Assembly (NCBI RefSeq): GCF_005222835.1 | Contig: NZ_STGA01000029.1 | Coordinates: forward strand, 682,001-746,000 | Direction: 5' to 3' | DNA length: 64,000 nt | Source: Rhizobium sp. FKY42 | GTDB lineage: Bacteria; Pseudomonadota; Alphaproteobacteria; Rhizobiales; Rhizobiaceae | Shown here: in pieces, positions 1-8,855 of the stretch | How the letters are laid out: each line of letters starts with the position of its first letter | How positions within the stretch are numbered: position 1 is the first letter of the stretch | Program-made: the position numbers and the translations under genes | Notes under the pieces: generated by a model | Seen by the model: the letters and a program-made list of their open reading frames with translations, nothing else | Told to the model about the DNA's origin: nothing | Database searches by the model: none

Positions 1-1132
1 GGCTTTCATCCGTGCCGGCCAGCAACGACCCGACCATGACGGCAGAGGCGCCTGCGGCAATCGCCTTTGCCACGTCTCCGGAGAATTTCAGGCCACCATC
101 GGCGATAACCGGAATGTCGTGCTTGTTGGCTTCCTCGACAGCCGCCATGACGGCCGCGAGCTGGGGTACGCCGACACCTGCCACAACGCGCGTGGTGCAG
201 ATCGAACCGGGACCGATACCGACCTTCACGCAATCGGCACCGGAATCGATGAGCGCGCGCGCTCCCTCGCCCGTTGCCACATTGCCCGCAATGATGCGGA
301 TGGCGTTCGACATCTTCTTGACGTGTGCAACGGCATCCAGAACCTTCTGGCTATGTCCATGCGCTGTATCGACGACGATCACGTCGCAACCGGCCTCGAT
401 CAGGCGCTCGGCCCGCTCCACACCGTCGTCACCGGTTGAGATGGCGGCGGCAACGCGAAGGCGACCCTGCGCATCCTTGGCAGCATGCGGGTTCAGCTGC
501 GACTTCTCAATGTCCTTGACGGTGATCAGGCCGATGCAGCGTCCGTCATTGTCGACGACGAGCAGCTTCTCGATGCGATGGGAATGAAGCAGGCGCTTGG
601 CTTCCTGCTGGTCTACGCCATCCTTGACCGTCACGAGGTTTTCGCGGGTCATCAACTCGTAGATCTTCTGGTTCGGATTGGAGGCAAAGCGAACGTCGCG
701 GTTGGTGAGGATACCGACAAGCCGACCGGGACGACCACCATTCTCGACCACCGGAATGCCGGAAATGCCGTGCGCCTTCATCAGCGAAAGGGCTTCGGCC
801 AGCGTGGCATCCGGACCGATGGTGACCGGATTGACGACCATGCCGCTCTCGAACTTCTTGACCTGGCGTACTTCCTCGGCCTGCTGGACCGGGGTCAGAT
901 TGCGATGAATGACGCCAATGCCACCGGCCTGCGCCATGGCAATTGCCAGACGGCTTTCCGTGACCGTATCCATGGCTGACGAGAGGATCGGAAGCGACAG
1001 ATCGATGTCGCGGGCAATGCGCGTGGCAATATTCGTCTGTCCGGGCATGACTTCGGAATGACCCGGCTGCAGCAGCACGTCGTCGAAAGTCAGCGCTTCG
1101 GCGCCCGTTGCGGATTCAATGATTCGAGCCAT
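1..1132 (-). CDS. guaB: IMP dehydrogenase, C-terminal part beyond the left edge
   Basis: Catalyses NAD-dependent oxidation of IMP to XMP, the committed step of GMP synthesis in the cytoplasm. The start at 1132 gives an N-terminus reading [20 protein letters not shown], followed by SSAMDTVTE, both typical of bacterial GuaB. About 377 codons are present of roughly 500. Tandem CBS domains occupy the middle. The catalytic loop [11 protein letters not shown], with its nucleophilic cysteine, lies near 184-212, so the catalytic core has begun before the window ends. Read on the minus strand; the metallo-hydrolase upstream has its own terminator, so guaB is probably transcribed from its own promoter between 1133 and 1250. 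Identification is secure; only the 3' end is missing. Confidence 0.97.
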   Translation of the reverse strand, partial: MARIIESATGAEALTFDDVLLQPGHSEVMPGQTNIATRIARDIDLSLPILSSAMDTVTESRLAIAMAQAGGIGVIHRNLTPVQQAEEVRQVKKFESGMVVNPVTIGPDATLAEALSLMKAHGISGIPVVENGGRPGRLVGILTNRDVRFASNPNQKIYELMTRENLVTVKDGVDQQEAKRLLHSHRIEKLLVVDNDGRCIGLITVKDIEKSQLNPHAAKDAQGRLRVAAAISTGDDGVERAERLIEAGCDVIVVDTAHGHSQKVLDAVAHVKKMSNAIRIIAGNVATGEGARALIDSGADCVKVGIGPGSICTTRVVAGVGVPQLAAVMAAVEEANKHDIPVIADGGLKFSGDVAKAIAAGASAVMVGSLLAGTDES

Positions 1133-1249
1133 GGCCAATTTCCTTACAATATAGGAAGCCCGTCCCGGCGGGAGATGCCGGAAGCGTTCTTCAGGAATGG
1201 GAAGTTGGCGAGGGCTGGTAACACGGTTATGACAGGATGGGAATAGCAA

Positions 1250-1280
1250 AAAGCGGGGCTTCTTTCGATACCCCGCCTTC
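1250..1280 (-). terminator. Rho-independent terminator of the metallo-hydrolase gene
   Basis: GCGGGG (1253-1258) pairs with CCCCGC (1271-1276) around a 12-base loop. Read on the minus strand it is followed by a run of five T. It lies 23 bases past the stop of the metallo-hydrolase gene and separates it from guaB. Confidence 0.75.
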
Positions 1281-1303
1281 AGATCCATCAAAACTGGGTG
1301 CTA

Positions 1304-2305
1304 TCAGATATCGAACTGATAGCTCTTCGGAACGAAGCGGTAGCCAGTATCCTTCTTTTCCACGAAGCCGACAGCCGGGAACGGCATGTGATAGCCGAGG
1401 AAGGCAACCTTGTCTGTCGCGAGCATGTCGAACACCTTTTTGCGGGTTGCGGCGGCTGCGGCCTTGTCCATGTCGAAGCGGACTTCCCATTCCGGCTTCT
1501 GAAGCGACAGCACGTAGTGGTTTGCCGTATCTGCCGTCAGGATCAGGCGCTTGCCCGCAGATTCGACGTTATAGATCATATGACCCGGTGAATGGCCGAA
1601 GGCTGCCATGCCGGTGATGCCGGAGGTAACGGATGCATTGTCACCAACGAACTTCGTCTTCTCCGCCAGCGGCTTGACGTTCGCCAGAACGCCTTTCTGG
1701 CCTCCTTCCGCGGGTGTGCCCGCACGGGCAGGATTGGTCCAGAAATCATATTCCGCCTGACCTGCGATGTAGCGCGCATTGGCGAAGGCTGGCTTTCCGT
1801 CTTCCATCAGACCGCCGATGTGATCACCATGCATATGGGTGATCACCACGACCGTTACATCTTCCGGCTTGTAGCCGACGGCTTTGATACCTTCCAGCAG
1901 GCGGCCTGTGCCCTGGGCACGCCCACCCTGGCCAAGTCCGGTATCGAACAGCACGACATCGCTACCGGTATCAATCATGACCGGCGCGAAAGAATTCACC
2001 AACTGGTCTTTCGGCAGGAAGTTTTCTGCCAGAAGCGCGCCTACAGTATCTGCGCTCTGGTTCGTGCCAAAGATTTCATTCGGCTTGCCCGAGGATCTTG
2101 CGCCATCCTTGATGACGAAAACCTTGAAGTCTCCCAGCTTGAAACTGTGCGTTTCCGGCGGCAACTGAGTCGTCATGCTTTTATCCGTTGATGCTTGAGA
2201 AGCGGTTTGCGCAAAGGCGCGACCTGAAATGATTGCCGGCGCCGCAAGGATTCCTGCCCCTGTTGCACCGAGAAGTGCGCGCCGCCCCAACGTCCATACT
2301 GCCAT
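1304..2305 (-). CDS. Secreted metallo-beta-lactamase-fold hydrolase
   Basis: A 333-residue MBL-fold protein. An N-terminal export signal carries a twin arginine at residues 8-9 followed by a hydrophobic stretch to about residue 33, so Tat export to the periplasm is likely. The zinc-binding signature HMHGDH is at residues 157-162 (within VVVITHMHGDHIGG), with a further metal-ligand region GHSPGH later on. The layout resembles the quorum-quenching lactonase and general MBL hydrolase group, but the substrate cannot be read from sequence. It is transcribed toward guaB but separated by a terminator. It lies head to head with the exporter at 2449, with about 140 bases between them that could hold both promoters. 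Confidence 0.88.
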   Translation of the reverse strand: MAVWTLGRRALLGATGAGILAAPAIISGRAFAQTASQASTDKSMTTQLPPETHSFKLGDFKVFVIKDGARSSGKPNEIFGTNQSADTVGALLAENFLPKDQLVNSFAPVMIDTGSDVVLFDTGLGQGGRAQGTGRLLEGIKAVGYKPEDVTVVVITHMHGDHIGGLMEDGKPAFANARYIAGQAEYDFWTNPARAGTPAEGGQKGVLANVKPLAEKTKFVGDNASVTSGITGMAAFGHSPGHMIYNVESAGKRLILTADTANHYVLSLQKPEWEVRFDMDKAAAAATRKKVFDMLATDKVAFLGYHMPFPAVGFVEKKDTGYRFVPKSYQFDI

Positions 2306-2448
2306 CTAACCCTCCAAAACGTGCGTGGCCGCTGGTGTCTCTCGCAACAGCATGACCGAACCGAGACATAATGGAGGTTCTGCGAATGAAAACGCTGCTC
2401 ACGGAGACGTGAAAATGCTCACAGTCGCGTGAAAGCACTGGCGAGGCG

Positions 2449-3906
2449 ATGGCGAGGGGCGTAGTGAGTGACACAATCTCTGTTGAGCGTGACCGCATGA
2501 ACCGCATCGTACCGCTGATCCTCGCCGTAGCCCTGTTCATGGAACACATGGACTCTACCGTCATCTCGACGGCCTTGCCGGCCATCGCGATGGATCTCGG
2601 CGTCAGCCCGATCACGCTCAAGCTGGCGCTGACCTCCTACATGGTGTCGCTCGCGGTCTTCATTCCGATCAGCGGCTGGATGGCAGACAAGTTCGGCGCG
2701 AAGAACATTTTTCGCCTGGCCATCGGCGTTTTTGTCATCGGTTCGATTTTGTGCGCCATTTCCTCGTCCGTCTTCAGCTTCGTCGTGTCACGCTTCCTGC
2801 AGGGCATGGGCGGCGCGATGATGACACCCATCGGTCGCCTCGTTCTGCTCAGAACGACGGACCGCAAGGATCTGGTATCGGCCATGGCGCTACTGACGAT
2901 TCCGGCACTGGTCGGCCCGCTGACCGGTCCGCCGATCGGTGGTTTCATTACCACCTATTTCACCTGGCACTGGATCTTCATCATCAATGTGCCGATCGGG
3001 ATCATCGGCATCTGGCTGTCTTCCGTGCATCTTCCGGAGATTCCTGCGCGCGGCGCACCGCCGCTGGACAAGATCGGCTTCGTTCTGACCGCCGTTGCGG
3101 CGGCAGGTCTTGTGTTCGGGCTATCCGTCGTCAGTCTTCCGGCACTGCCGCCAGCCGTTGGCATCGGCACAACGCTGCTCGGGCTTCTCTGCGGAGGGCT
3201 TTATATTCTGCATTCGCGGCGTCACCCGAACCCGATCCTGAAACTGGAGATCTTCCGCAACACGGCCTTCCGGGCTGCGACCACCAGCGGTTCGCTTTTT
3301 CGAATAGCAACCGGTGCCGTGCCGTTCCTCATGCCACTGATGTTGCAGTTGAGCTTCGGAATGACGCCCTTTCAATCGGGCCTCACCACCTTTGCCGGGG
3401 CTGCCGGTGCGCTGACAGTCAAGTTCGTTGCAAAACGTGCCTTTGCCGCTATCGGGTTCAGGACGGCACTCATGAGCGCCAGCGTTGCAGGCGCGGCGAT
3501 GACGGCGGTGAATGCGCTATTTGACGCTACAACCCCGCCGCTCCTCATCACGTTTTTCCTGTTTGCTTCGGGCCTTGCCCGCTCGCTGTTCTTCACGGGC
3601 GCAAATGCTCTGAGCTATTCTGATATTGGAGATGACGAGGCGAGCCAGGCAACCTCCATCAGTTCCGTCATGCAGCAGGTCAGCCTGGCGCTTGGTGTTG
3701 CCTTCGCAGCGCTTGTGCTGGAGACCTCCTCCTACATCTCAGGTACGCATCTGCAACTGGCGGATTTCCATCTGGCCTTCCTGATCGTCTCGGCGATCTC
3801 GCTCTGCTCGATCATCCCGATCCTCTCGCTACCCCGCCATGCGGGGGCAAGCGTCTCCGGCCATCGCAGCAGGACTGGAGATCAGGCAGAGGCGCCTGGC
3901 GAATAG
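2449..3906 (+). CDS. DHA2-family MFS drug exporter
   Basis: A 485-residue integral membrane protein of the 14-helix DHA2 (EmrB/QacA) drug:proton antiporter type. Visible marks are the opening helix [18 protein letters not shown] with the family's D/T pair, motif A as [13 protein letters not shown] in the loop after helix 2, and motif C-like [11 protein letters not shown] in helix 5. It would export a hydrophobic or amphipathic compound using the proton gradient. The start at 2449 is the longest; ATG at 2497 would give a protein beginning MNRIVPLIL, just before helix 1, and is equally plausible. Its last 25 bases overlap the end of rlmE on the other strand. No membrane-fusion partner is adjacent. 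Confidence 0.9.
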   Translation: MARGVVSDTISVERDRMNRIVPLILAVALFMEHMDSTVISTALPAIAMDLGVSPITLKLALTSYMVSLAVFIPISGWMADKFGAKNIFRLAIGVFVIGSILCAISSSVFSFVVSRFLQGMGGAMMTPIGRLVLLRTTDRKDLVSAMALLTIPALVGPLTGPPIGGFITTYFTWHWIFIINVPIGIIGIWLSSVHLPEIPARGAPPLDKIGFVLTAVAAAGLVFGLSVVSLPALPPAVGIGTTLLGLLCGGLYILHSRRHPNPILKLEIFRNTAFRAATTSGSLFRIATGAVPFLMPLMLQLSFGMTPFQSGLTTFAGAAGALTVKFVAKRAFAAIGFRTALMSASVAGAAMTAVNALFDATTPPLLITFFLFASGLARSLFFTGANALSYSDIGDDEASQATSISSVMQQVSLALGVAFAALVLETSSYISGTHLQLADFHLAFLIVSAISLCSIIPILSLPRHAGASVSGHRSRTGDQAEAPGE

Positions 3907-4643
3907 ACGTCCGCCGCTTCGCTATCGGTTGCAGCGTCTTCTGGCGGATCCGCATCCTGAACAGCCTTTCGGCCCTTGAAGCCCTTGGCCAGCAGGAACA
4001 TCTCGACCGATTCAGACCGGGAGGACGCAGGCTTGATGTGCATGACCTGCCGGAAATTCTGTTTCAGCATGTTCAGCAGATCCTTCTCGGTGCCGCCCTG
4101 GAAGGTTTTCGCCAGAAAGTGCCCGCCTTCTGCCAGGACTTCCACGGCGAAATAGGCCGCCACTTCGCACAGATGCATGGTGCGCAGGTGATCCGTCTTC
4201 TGGTGGCCTGTGGTCGGTGCGGCCATATCGGACATCACGAGGTTCGGCGTTCCGCCCACGGCTTCCATCAACTGGCGTGGCGCATCGTCATCCAGAAAGT
4301 CGAGTTGCAGGATCTTGACGCCCGGAATGGGTGCAACTTCAAGGAAGTCGATGGCCGCAACGCGCACATCCTCTTCCGTCGATCCAGTCACTTTGGCCGC
4401 AATCTGCGACCAGCTGCCGGGAGCGGCGCCCAGGTCGATGATCCGGCGGGCGCCCTTCAGGATCTGATGCTTCTCATCGATTTCCAGAAGCTTGAAAGCT
4501 GCACGGGCACGATACCCCTCCAGCTTCGCACGCTGGACATAGGGGTCGTTGATGTGACGCTCCAGCCATCGGCGAGAAGACGCCTTGAGCTTGCCCTTCT
4601 TGACCTTTTGGCCGAGCTTTCGGCCGATCGGTGTTTTCGTCAT
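3882..4643 (-). CDS. rlmE: 23S rRNA (uridine-2552-2'-O)-methyltransferase RlmE (FtsJ/RrmJ)
   Basis: Methylates the 2'-hydroxyl of U2552 in the A-loop of 23S rRNA within the 50S subunit, a late assembly step. The 253-residue protein has the SAM-binding motif [11 protein letters not shown] at 70-80 and the catalytic K-D-K-E tetrad at K51, D139, K179 and E214, with spacings matching the E. coli enzyme. It has a basic N-terminal extension of about 20 residues and an acidic C-terminal tail of about 30 residues relative to E. coli. The start is supported by GGGGAG eight bases upstream. It overlaps the preceding ppx gene by four bases (ATGA), so the two are translationally coupled. The 3' end overlaps the convergent MFS gene. 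Confidence 0.96.
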   Translation of the reverse strand: MTKTPIGRKLGQKVKKGKLKASSRRWLERHINDPYVQRAKLEGYRARAAFKLLEIDEKHQILKGARRIIDLGAAPGSWSQIAAKVTGSTEEDVRVAAIDFLEVAPIPGVKILQLDFLDDDAPRQLMEAVGGTPNLVMSDMAAPTTGHQKTDHLRTMHLCEVAAYFAVEVLAEGGHFLAKTFQGGTEKDLLNMLKQNFRQVMHIKPASSRSESVEMFLLAKGFKGRKAVQDADPPEDAATDSEAADVYSPGASA

Positions 4644-6322
4644 CTATTCGTCTCCCCGGCACTGCGGGCCGAATGTTCAGTGCGGCGTCCACGCGCACGG
4701 CGCCAGACACCATCATCCGCCATCATATCTGTCAGCAGGCCCTCGCGAAGCCCGCGGTCGGCAACACGCATGCGTCGCGATGGCCAGCGACGGCGGATAG
4801 CCTCCAGAATGGCACATCCGGCGAGCACCAGATCTGCCCTGTCCGGCCCGATGCAGGGATTGGTTGCCCTGCCCTCGAAATCCCAGGACAGAAGTTTTTC
4901 CTGCATGGCGCTGACTTCCGCATCCGACAGCCAGAGCCCATCCACCTTGCGGCGATCATAACGTGGCAGATCGAGATGAACGCCGGCAAGCGTCGTTACC
5001 GTGCCGGAGGTGCCGATAAGGTGGAATTCTGCATCCGGCTCCTGACCGTCGGTTTCACCGAAATCCGGGCAATCGAAACCGGCCAGCATGGTTTCAACCT
5101 CCTCGACCATGGCCGAGAAAACGGTCGGCGTGACATCGCGCCCACCGTGGCGCTCCGAAAGCGTGACCACGCCCACCGGCAACGAAGTCCAATGCGTGAT
5201 GTGATTGGCTAGACGGCTGGAGCGATTGTCCTGAATGCGAATGACCGCGATTTCAGACGAGCCGCCGCCGATATCAAACAGAACGACCGAGCGCGCTTCG
5301 CGCCCGACCAGCGACGAGCAGCCGGAGACGGCGAGCCGTGCTTCCGTTTCCCGATCGATAATTTCGAGCGCCAACCCGGTTTCGCGGGTCACCCGCTCAA
5401 GGAAAGCCTCTCCGTTGGCCGCGGCACGGCAGGCCTCGGTCGCGATCAGACGCATCTTGCGGATCTGGCGCGAGGCAAGCTTGGAGGCGCAGATGCGCAG
5501 GGCTTCCACGGCACGATCCATGGCTTCGTTGGAAAGCCTTCCCGTTGCAGCCAGTCCCTCGCCCAAACGAACAATGCGCGAGAACGCATCCACGACGCGG
5601 AACTGACCGGGACGAGTTGGCTGCGCAATCAGCAGACGACAATTGTTGGTGCCCAGATCCAGCGCCGCGTAGAGATCATCGGCCTGCGCGCGTCGACGCT
5701 GATCCGTGAACTGCTCACCGACGGAGGACATGCGTGGCGGTTGATCGGAGGCATGTCTAAGGTGCGCGGAGCCCTTTGAATGGCCGCCTTTTGCCTGATG
5801 CGGCTTTGCTGTGCCAGTGGAGGCCATGGAGGGAGAAGACTGGGCCGCTTTCGCAGCCCCCCCGCCCTTTCCATGCCCGTGAGACTGCGTAGCGAGCGGG
5901 CGCCCCTGCAGCCCACGCGCCTGGTGCGCCTTCTTGCCTCGCCCCTTGCGCTGGCTTGCATTCGATGCGTGACCTGCCGCGTGCGCCGACTTGGCCGACG
6001 TCGCGTCCGGTCCCGATAGAGCATCAGCATTGGCATGGACCGCTGCGGCCGCTTGAGCACCTGCGCCACCGCCCGGTAACCCACCAGACTGACCATTGCC
6101 ACGCGCGCGCCGGCGCTTTCGCTTTCGCGGAGGAGATTGTTCCTGTGTCTCCGGTCGCCGGACATCAGACCGGGCCTGCGTATCGTGTACACGCGCGGCC
6201 TCGGGCGCGGCGTTTGGTTTGCCACCCCGTCTCGATCTGCGGCGACGGCGAGTTTTACTCCCGGGTCGCCCATCTGCCGACGTACCACCTACGGGCGGCT
6301 TTCCGCCGCTATCGGGGTTCAT
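4640..6322 (-). CDS. Ppx/GppA-family exopolyphosphatase or pppGpp phosphatase with long basic N-terminal tail
   Basis: Member of the ASKHA-fold Ppx/GppA family, which hydrolyses polyphosphate or pppGpp. The catalytic half starts with [14 protein letters not shown] (the phosphate-1 loop) and continues with [15 protein letters not shown] (phosphate-2 loop) and [11 protein letters not shown]. The roughly 217 residues before this are low-complexity and rich in Arg, Lys, Gly, Ala and Ser (for example [12 protein letters not shown]), predicted disordered and possibly nucleic-acid binding. I chose ATG at 6322, which has GGAA ten bases upstream; an in-frame ATG at 6355 has no visible ribosome site. 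It is the first gene of an operon with rlmE. Assignment between Ppx and GppA is not possible here. Confidence 0.9.
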   Translation of the reverse strand: MNPDSGGKPPVGGTSADGRPGSKTRRRRRSRRGGKPNAAPEAARVHDTQARSDVRRPETQEQSPPRKRKRRRARGNGQSGGLPGGGAGAQAAAAVHANADALSGPDATSAKSAHAAGHASNASQRKGRGKKAHQARGLQGRPLATQSHGHGKGGGAAKAAQSSPSMASTGTAKPHQAKGGHSKGSAHLRHASDQPPRMSSVGEQFTDQRRRAQADDLYAALDLGTNNCRLLIAQPTRPGQFRVVDAFSRIVRLGEGLAATGRLSNEAMDRAVEALRICASKLASRQIRKMRLIATEACRAAANGEAFLERVTRETGLALEIIDRETEARLAVSGCSSLVGREARSVVLFDIGGGSSEIAVIRIQDNRSSRLANHITHWTSLPVGVVTLSERHGGRDVTPTVFSAMVEEVETMLAGFDCPDFGETDGQEPDAEFHLIGTSGTVTTLAGVHLDLPRYDRRKVDGLWLSDAEVSAMQEKLLSWDFEGRATNPCIGPDRADLVLAGCAILEAIRRRWPSRRMRVADRGLREGLLTDMMADDGVWRRARGRRTEHSARSAGETNR

Positions 6323-6355
6323 CACTGTCTTATTCCATGGCCGCGCCCAGAGCAT

Positions 6356-6657
6356 TGTTTGCCCGCAGCGGCGTTAATCGTTTCGTTGGCAATAGGATAA
6401 CAGCCTCTGGCGAATTCGCCAATGGATTTATCCAGAAAGCTTGAAGAGGGAAAAGGCAGGCCCGCCCGGCTCCCTAGAGGTGCATTTTCGAAGCCCCTGG
6501 AAATTTGCAGGTCTCCTCAAAAAACTTGCCGATCACTCTTGATCACCTGCGGAATTCTGTTAGAAGGGCGCTCACGATGTTGCAGGACAGAAATGCCTCG
6601 GGCTTCTTCCTAAGAGAAACCTTACATCGCCACTCCAAGGGCTTTGTCCTTTGCGAT
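6356..6657. other. Intergenic region between the phosphatase gene and tRNA-Gln
   Basis: About 300 bases without a convincing gene. It contains a perfect 14-base palindrome TGGCGAATTCGCCA at 6408-6421, upstream of the phosphatase gene, and must hold promoters for both the leftward operon and the rightward tRNA. No clear consensus promoter could be assigned by eye. Confidence 0.5.
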
Positions 6658-6731
6658 TGGGGAATAGTTCAATGGTAGAACGGCGGACTCTGACTCCGTT
6701 AATCTTGGTTCGAATCCAGGTTCCCCAGCCA
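6658..6731 (+). tRNA. tRNA-Gln (CTG)
   Basis: A 74-base cloverleaf. The acceptor stem TGGGGAA pairs with TTCCCCA, the D-arm is GTTC/GAAC, the anticodon loop CTCTGAC gives anticodon CTG, and the T-arm carries GGTTCGAATCC. The 3' end GCCA is encoded. An integrase-like stub follows 86 bases downstream, so this tRNA is the probable attachment site of the accessory block to its right. Confidence 0.96.
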
Positions 6732-6817
6732 ATTTCCCTGTTATAATTCAATTACTTAGCTTCATTTCGCCAGTGTGCGAATTACCCCACACTGCACCCC
6801 CGCAAAGGGCGCTGGCG

Positions 6818-6907
6818 ATGTCGGACTATCTCAGGCGTGAAGCCGATTCTTTCTATTTCCGGCGGCGGGTCCCCATATTGCTTCGGGCGCGGCTTAGACA
6901 ATCCTAA
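6818..6907 (+). pseudogene. N-terminal stub of a tyrosine-type integrase
   Basis: A 29-residue reading frame starting MSDYLRREADSFYFRRRVP and then stopping. This pattern (YLRR...FYFRRRVP) is the characteristic N-terminus of integrases with a DUF6538-type start that are common in alphaproteobacterial islands. A full protein would be about 400 residues, so all of the catalytic domain is gone. Its position and orientation just after tRNA-Gln are those expected of an island integrase. The identification rests on a short motif. Confidence 0.6.
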
Positions 6908-6919
6908 ATATACCGCTCT

Positions 6920-7219
6920 TTAAGCACCAGCGTGCGACGTACAACTAAAGCGCGAGCCGCACACCTGTTCATCGCCACAGACAAGCTTTTCGGGATGATC
7001 ATGGATGAAGATCATGAGGTCCCACTCACCGACGGCGATATCCGAGCTGCAATCCGCGTAGGGCTGGACACACCGCCATGACAGCATCTCGTCGCGCTCT
7101 TTCTGGGGGAAGCCAAGATCGTCGGCAATGCGTTCGGCAACATCCGCCACACGGATTTCTGCTTCGGCGGCAAGGCGCAGAACGGGCAGCATCAGGGTTT
7201 GGTAATCGGGAATGGTCAT
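6920..7219 (-). pseudogene. Truncated Mrr-type restriction protein (N-terminal domain only)
   Basis: The open frame encodes 99 residues. The first 46 or so (MTIPDYQTLMLPVLRLAAE and on to QKERDEML) match the N-terminal winged-helix domain of Mrr restriction endonucleases, which cleave methylated DNA. After that the sequence no longer resembles Mrr: the rest of the domain and the whole catalytic PD-(D/E)xK domain are missing, replaced by about 50 unrelated residues rich in Cys and His (IHDHPEKLVCGDEQVCG). This looks like a deletion scar, though expression of the short protein cannot be excluded. It is the last frame of the leftward restriction block. Confidence 0.6.
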
Positions 7220-7252
7220 GATCCCCTTACTGTAGGATTAAATTTAAATTTC

Positions 7253-7501
7253 TTAAGACAGTGCCCAGACGCCACGTTTGGGGCTGACGATGACACCCTC
7301 CTGCCGCATCTTCCAGCGCGCGAAACGGACTTCTTTTTTGAACAGGTTTTCGCCGTCGGCGGTCTGGCCCGAAAGATCAGCGGCGGGCACGGGTTCGTTC
7401 TTTCGGATCCATTCGTAGACGGATTTCGGCGTTGACGGACCAAGTGCTTTCAGGGCGTTGACGACCCAGCGGCAGTAGGTGGCGCGAGAAGCGGACGGCA
7501 T
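7253..7501 (-). CDS. Small winged-helix protein (Mrr N-terminal-like) following hsdS
   Basis: An 82-residue protein made almost wholly of a winged-helix fold like the second half of the Mrr N-terminal domain: PKSVYEWIRKN, then FARWKMRQEGVIVSPKRGVWALS, where the final SPKRGVW is the wing motif. It has no catalytic domain. The ATG at 7501 is preceded by GGAG at a good distance; longer in-frame starts would overlap hsdS. It sits 46 bases after the hsdS stop on the same strand, so it is probably cotranscribed with the restriction genes. A DNA-binding role, for example control of the restriction operon, is inference from fold and position only. Confidence 0.6.
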   Translation of the reverse strand: MPSASRATYCRWVVNALKALGPSTPKSVYEWIRKNEPVPAADLSGQTADGENLFKKEVRFARWKMRQEGVIVSPKRGVWALS

Positions 7502-7547
7502 GAAAATCTCCGCAATATGTGATTGTTTCAGAATTAGCGCGTCAGGG

Positions 7548-8855
7548 TCATATCGTGGCCCCCCGCCCACGCTTGCCCTTCGGTGCCGCCTCGCGCTCGG
7601 CGCGGATCCGGGCGAGCAGGTGTTCGGCGGGTTCGTCGTTTTCGTCCTGGGAGACCAGTTCGCCGCGGAAGGCTTTGGCGAGGATCGCCTCGTCCAGCCG
7701 GCCCACCAGCTCCAGCGCGCGCTTTGCCTCTTTCGCCAACCGGTCGATCTTGGCGAAGGCGGATTCGATGCAGCGGACGATTTCGTGTTGTTCTTCGAGG
7801 GGGGGCAGCTTGAGCTGCAAAGCCTGAAGTTGCTGGCTGTTCACGTTGTTGACGCCGCTCGTTGATTTTGCTGCGTCTTCGATTGTGCGACGAACGGCGA
7901 AAGACTGCATCCAGTATTGAATGAAGGAGGGCATAGCCTTGCTCAAGGCGAGCCGCACCCTAATGAGATAGCCCGCGAAAAGCATTCCGGCGGCTGCCGC
8001 ATCAACGACTGCGGAACGCCCAACGAGATCGAGGCTACCATTCGATCGAATGATAAGCAGATCCCCTTCCAACAGCTCCAGCTTCCTGAGTTCTTTTTCA
8101 TTGAACGAGGCGTGCTTGAGATCCGACAGGTCGATCCGGCCATTGGCGACATTGGGTATGCGCAAAACCGGTGTCAGATCTGGCGCATAGGTGCATTTCT
8201 CTGCGGTTCCATACCTGACATCGAGTGCTAGATCCCCAAGGGTGCACAAAGCCCAATTGGAGACCTCAGCCGACGTCAGTTCCCCGCTGAACGCCTTGCT
8301 GAGCACGGCCTGCTTGTAGCGGGAGACGAGGGCTTCGATGCGGGCGAGTTCGGTGCGGGCGCGGGCGGCTTTCGCGTTAAGCGTTTCCAGCTTGGCCACG
8401 ATGCGCTTTTGCTCGGCCAGGGGTGGGAGGAGTATTCGACGCTGCTCCATATCGCCCTTGGTCACGTGGATCATCGTCGATCCAGTACCATGAGCTGCTT
8501 TGATGTTTTCCTTGTCCCAGTTGAACCAGTGAAACACAAAATCCCTGTCAGAGACGCTGCGTTTGAGATCGACTCGCCAGATATGGTAGTGGAAAATCAC
8601 TTTTCCGCCCGACCAAATTCTGGGGCCGAATGATGCTGACCACGCGTAAAGAAGGTCCCCATCATCGCAGTATTTGGTGGGCTCAAGCTCAAGATCCGAA
8701 TAGTACCATTTTTGACTGGTGAAGAAGTTCCCCACGCGCAGCACGGGGTATTTGCCTGAGCTAAGCAGCTCCTCTTGCTTATAGGCTCGCCCATTCTGGA
8801 GATGGCAAATCTCCCCTAAGCTCGCCTCAACCCACCCCCTCGGCAGCCCACTCAT
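7548..8855 (-). CDS. hsdS: Type I restriction-modification specificity subunit HsdS
   Basis: The DNA-recognition subunit of a type I restriction-modification complex, 435 residues. It has the usual two-repeat layout: target-recognition domain 1 (about residues 5-145), a central conserved helix with PLAEQKRIVAKLE and AVLSKAFSGEL, target-recognition domain 2 (about 200-355), then a second conserved helix with PLEEQHEIVRCIE and AILAKAFRGEL. The first TRD begins LPRGWVEASLGEICHLQNG, a common HsdS start. Both halves are intact, so a bipartite asymmetric recognition site is expected, with unknown sequence. It overlaps hsdM by four bases (ATGA). Confidence 0.95.
   Translation of the reverse strand: MSGLPRGWVEASLGEICHLQNGRAYKQEELLSSGKYPVLRVGNFFTSQKWYYSDLELEPTKYCDDGDLLYAWSASFGPRIWSGGKVIFHYHIWRVDLKRSVSDRDFVFHWFNWDKENIKAAHGTGSTMIHVTKGDMEQRRILLPPLAEQKRIVAKLETLNAKAARARTELARIEALVSRYKQAVLSKAFSGELTSAEVSNWALCTLGDLALDVRYGTAEKCTYAPDLTPVLRIPNVANGRIDLSDLKHASFNEKELRKLELLEGDLLIIRSNGSLDLVGRSAVVDAAAAGMLFAGYLIRVRLALSKAMPSFIQYWMQSFAVRRTIEDAAKSTSGVNNVNSQQLQALQLKLPPLEEQHEIVRCIESAFAKIDRLAKEAKRALELVGRLDEAILAKAFRGELVSQDENDEPAEHLLARIRAEREAAPKGKRGRGATI

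Noticed and set aside
6721-6731. Tried to find a second copy of the tRNA-Gln 3' end as the right attachment site
   Set aside because: No match was found by eye near 13.9-14.2 kb or 19.5-20.3 kb; the island's right boundary stays unproven.
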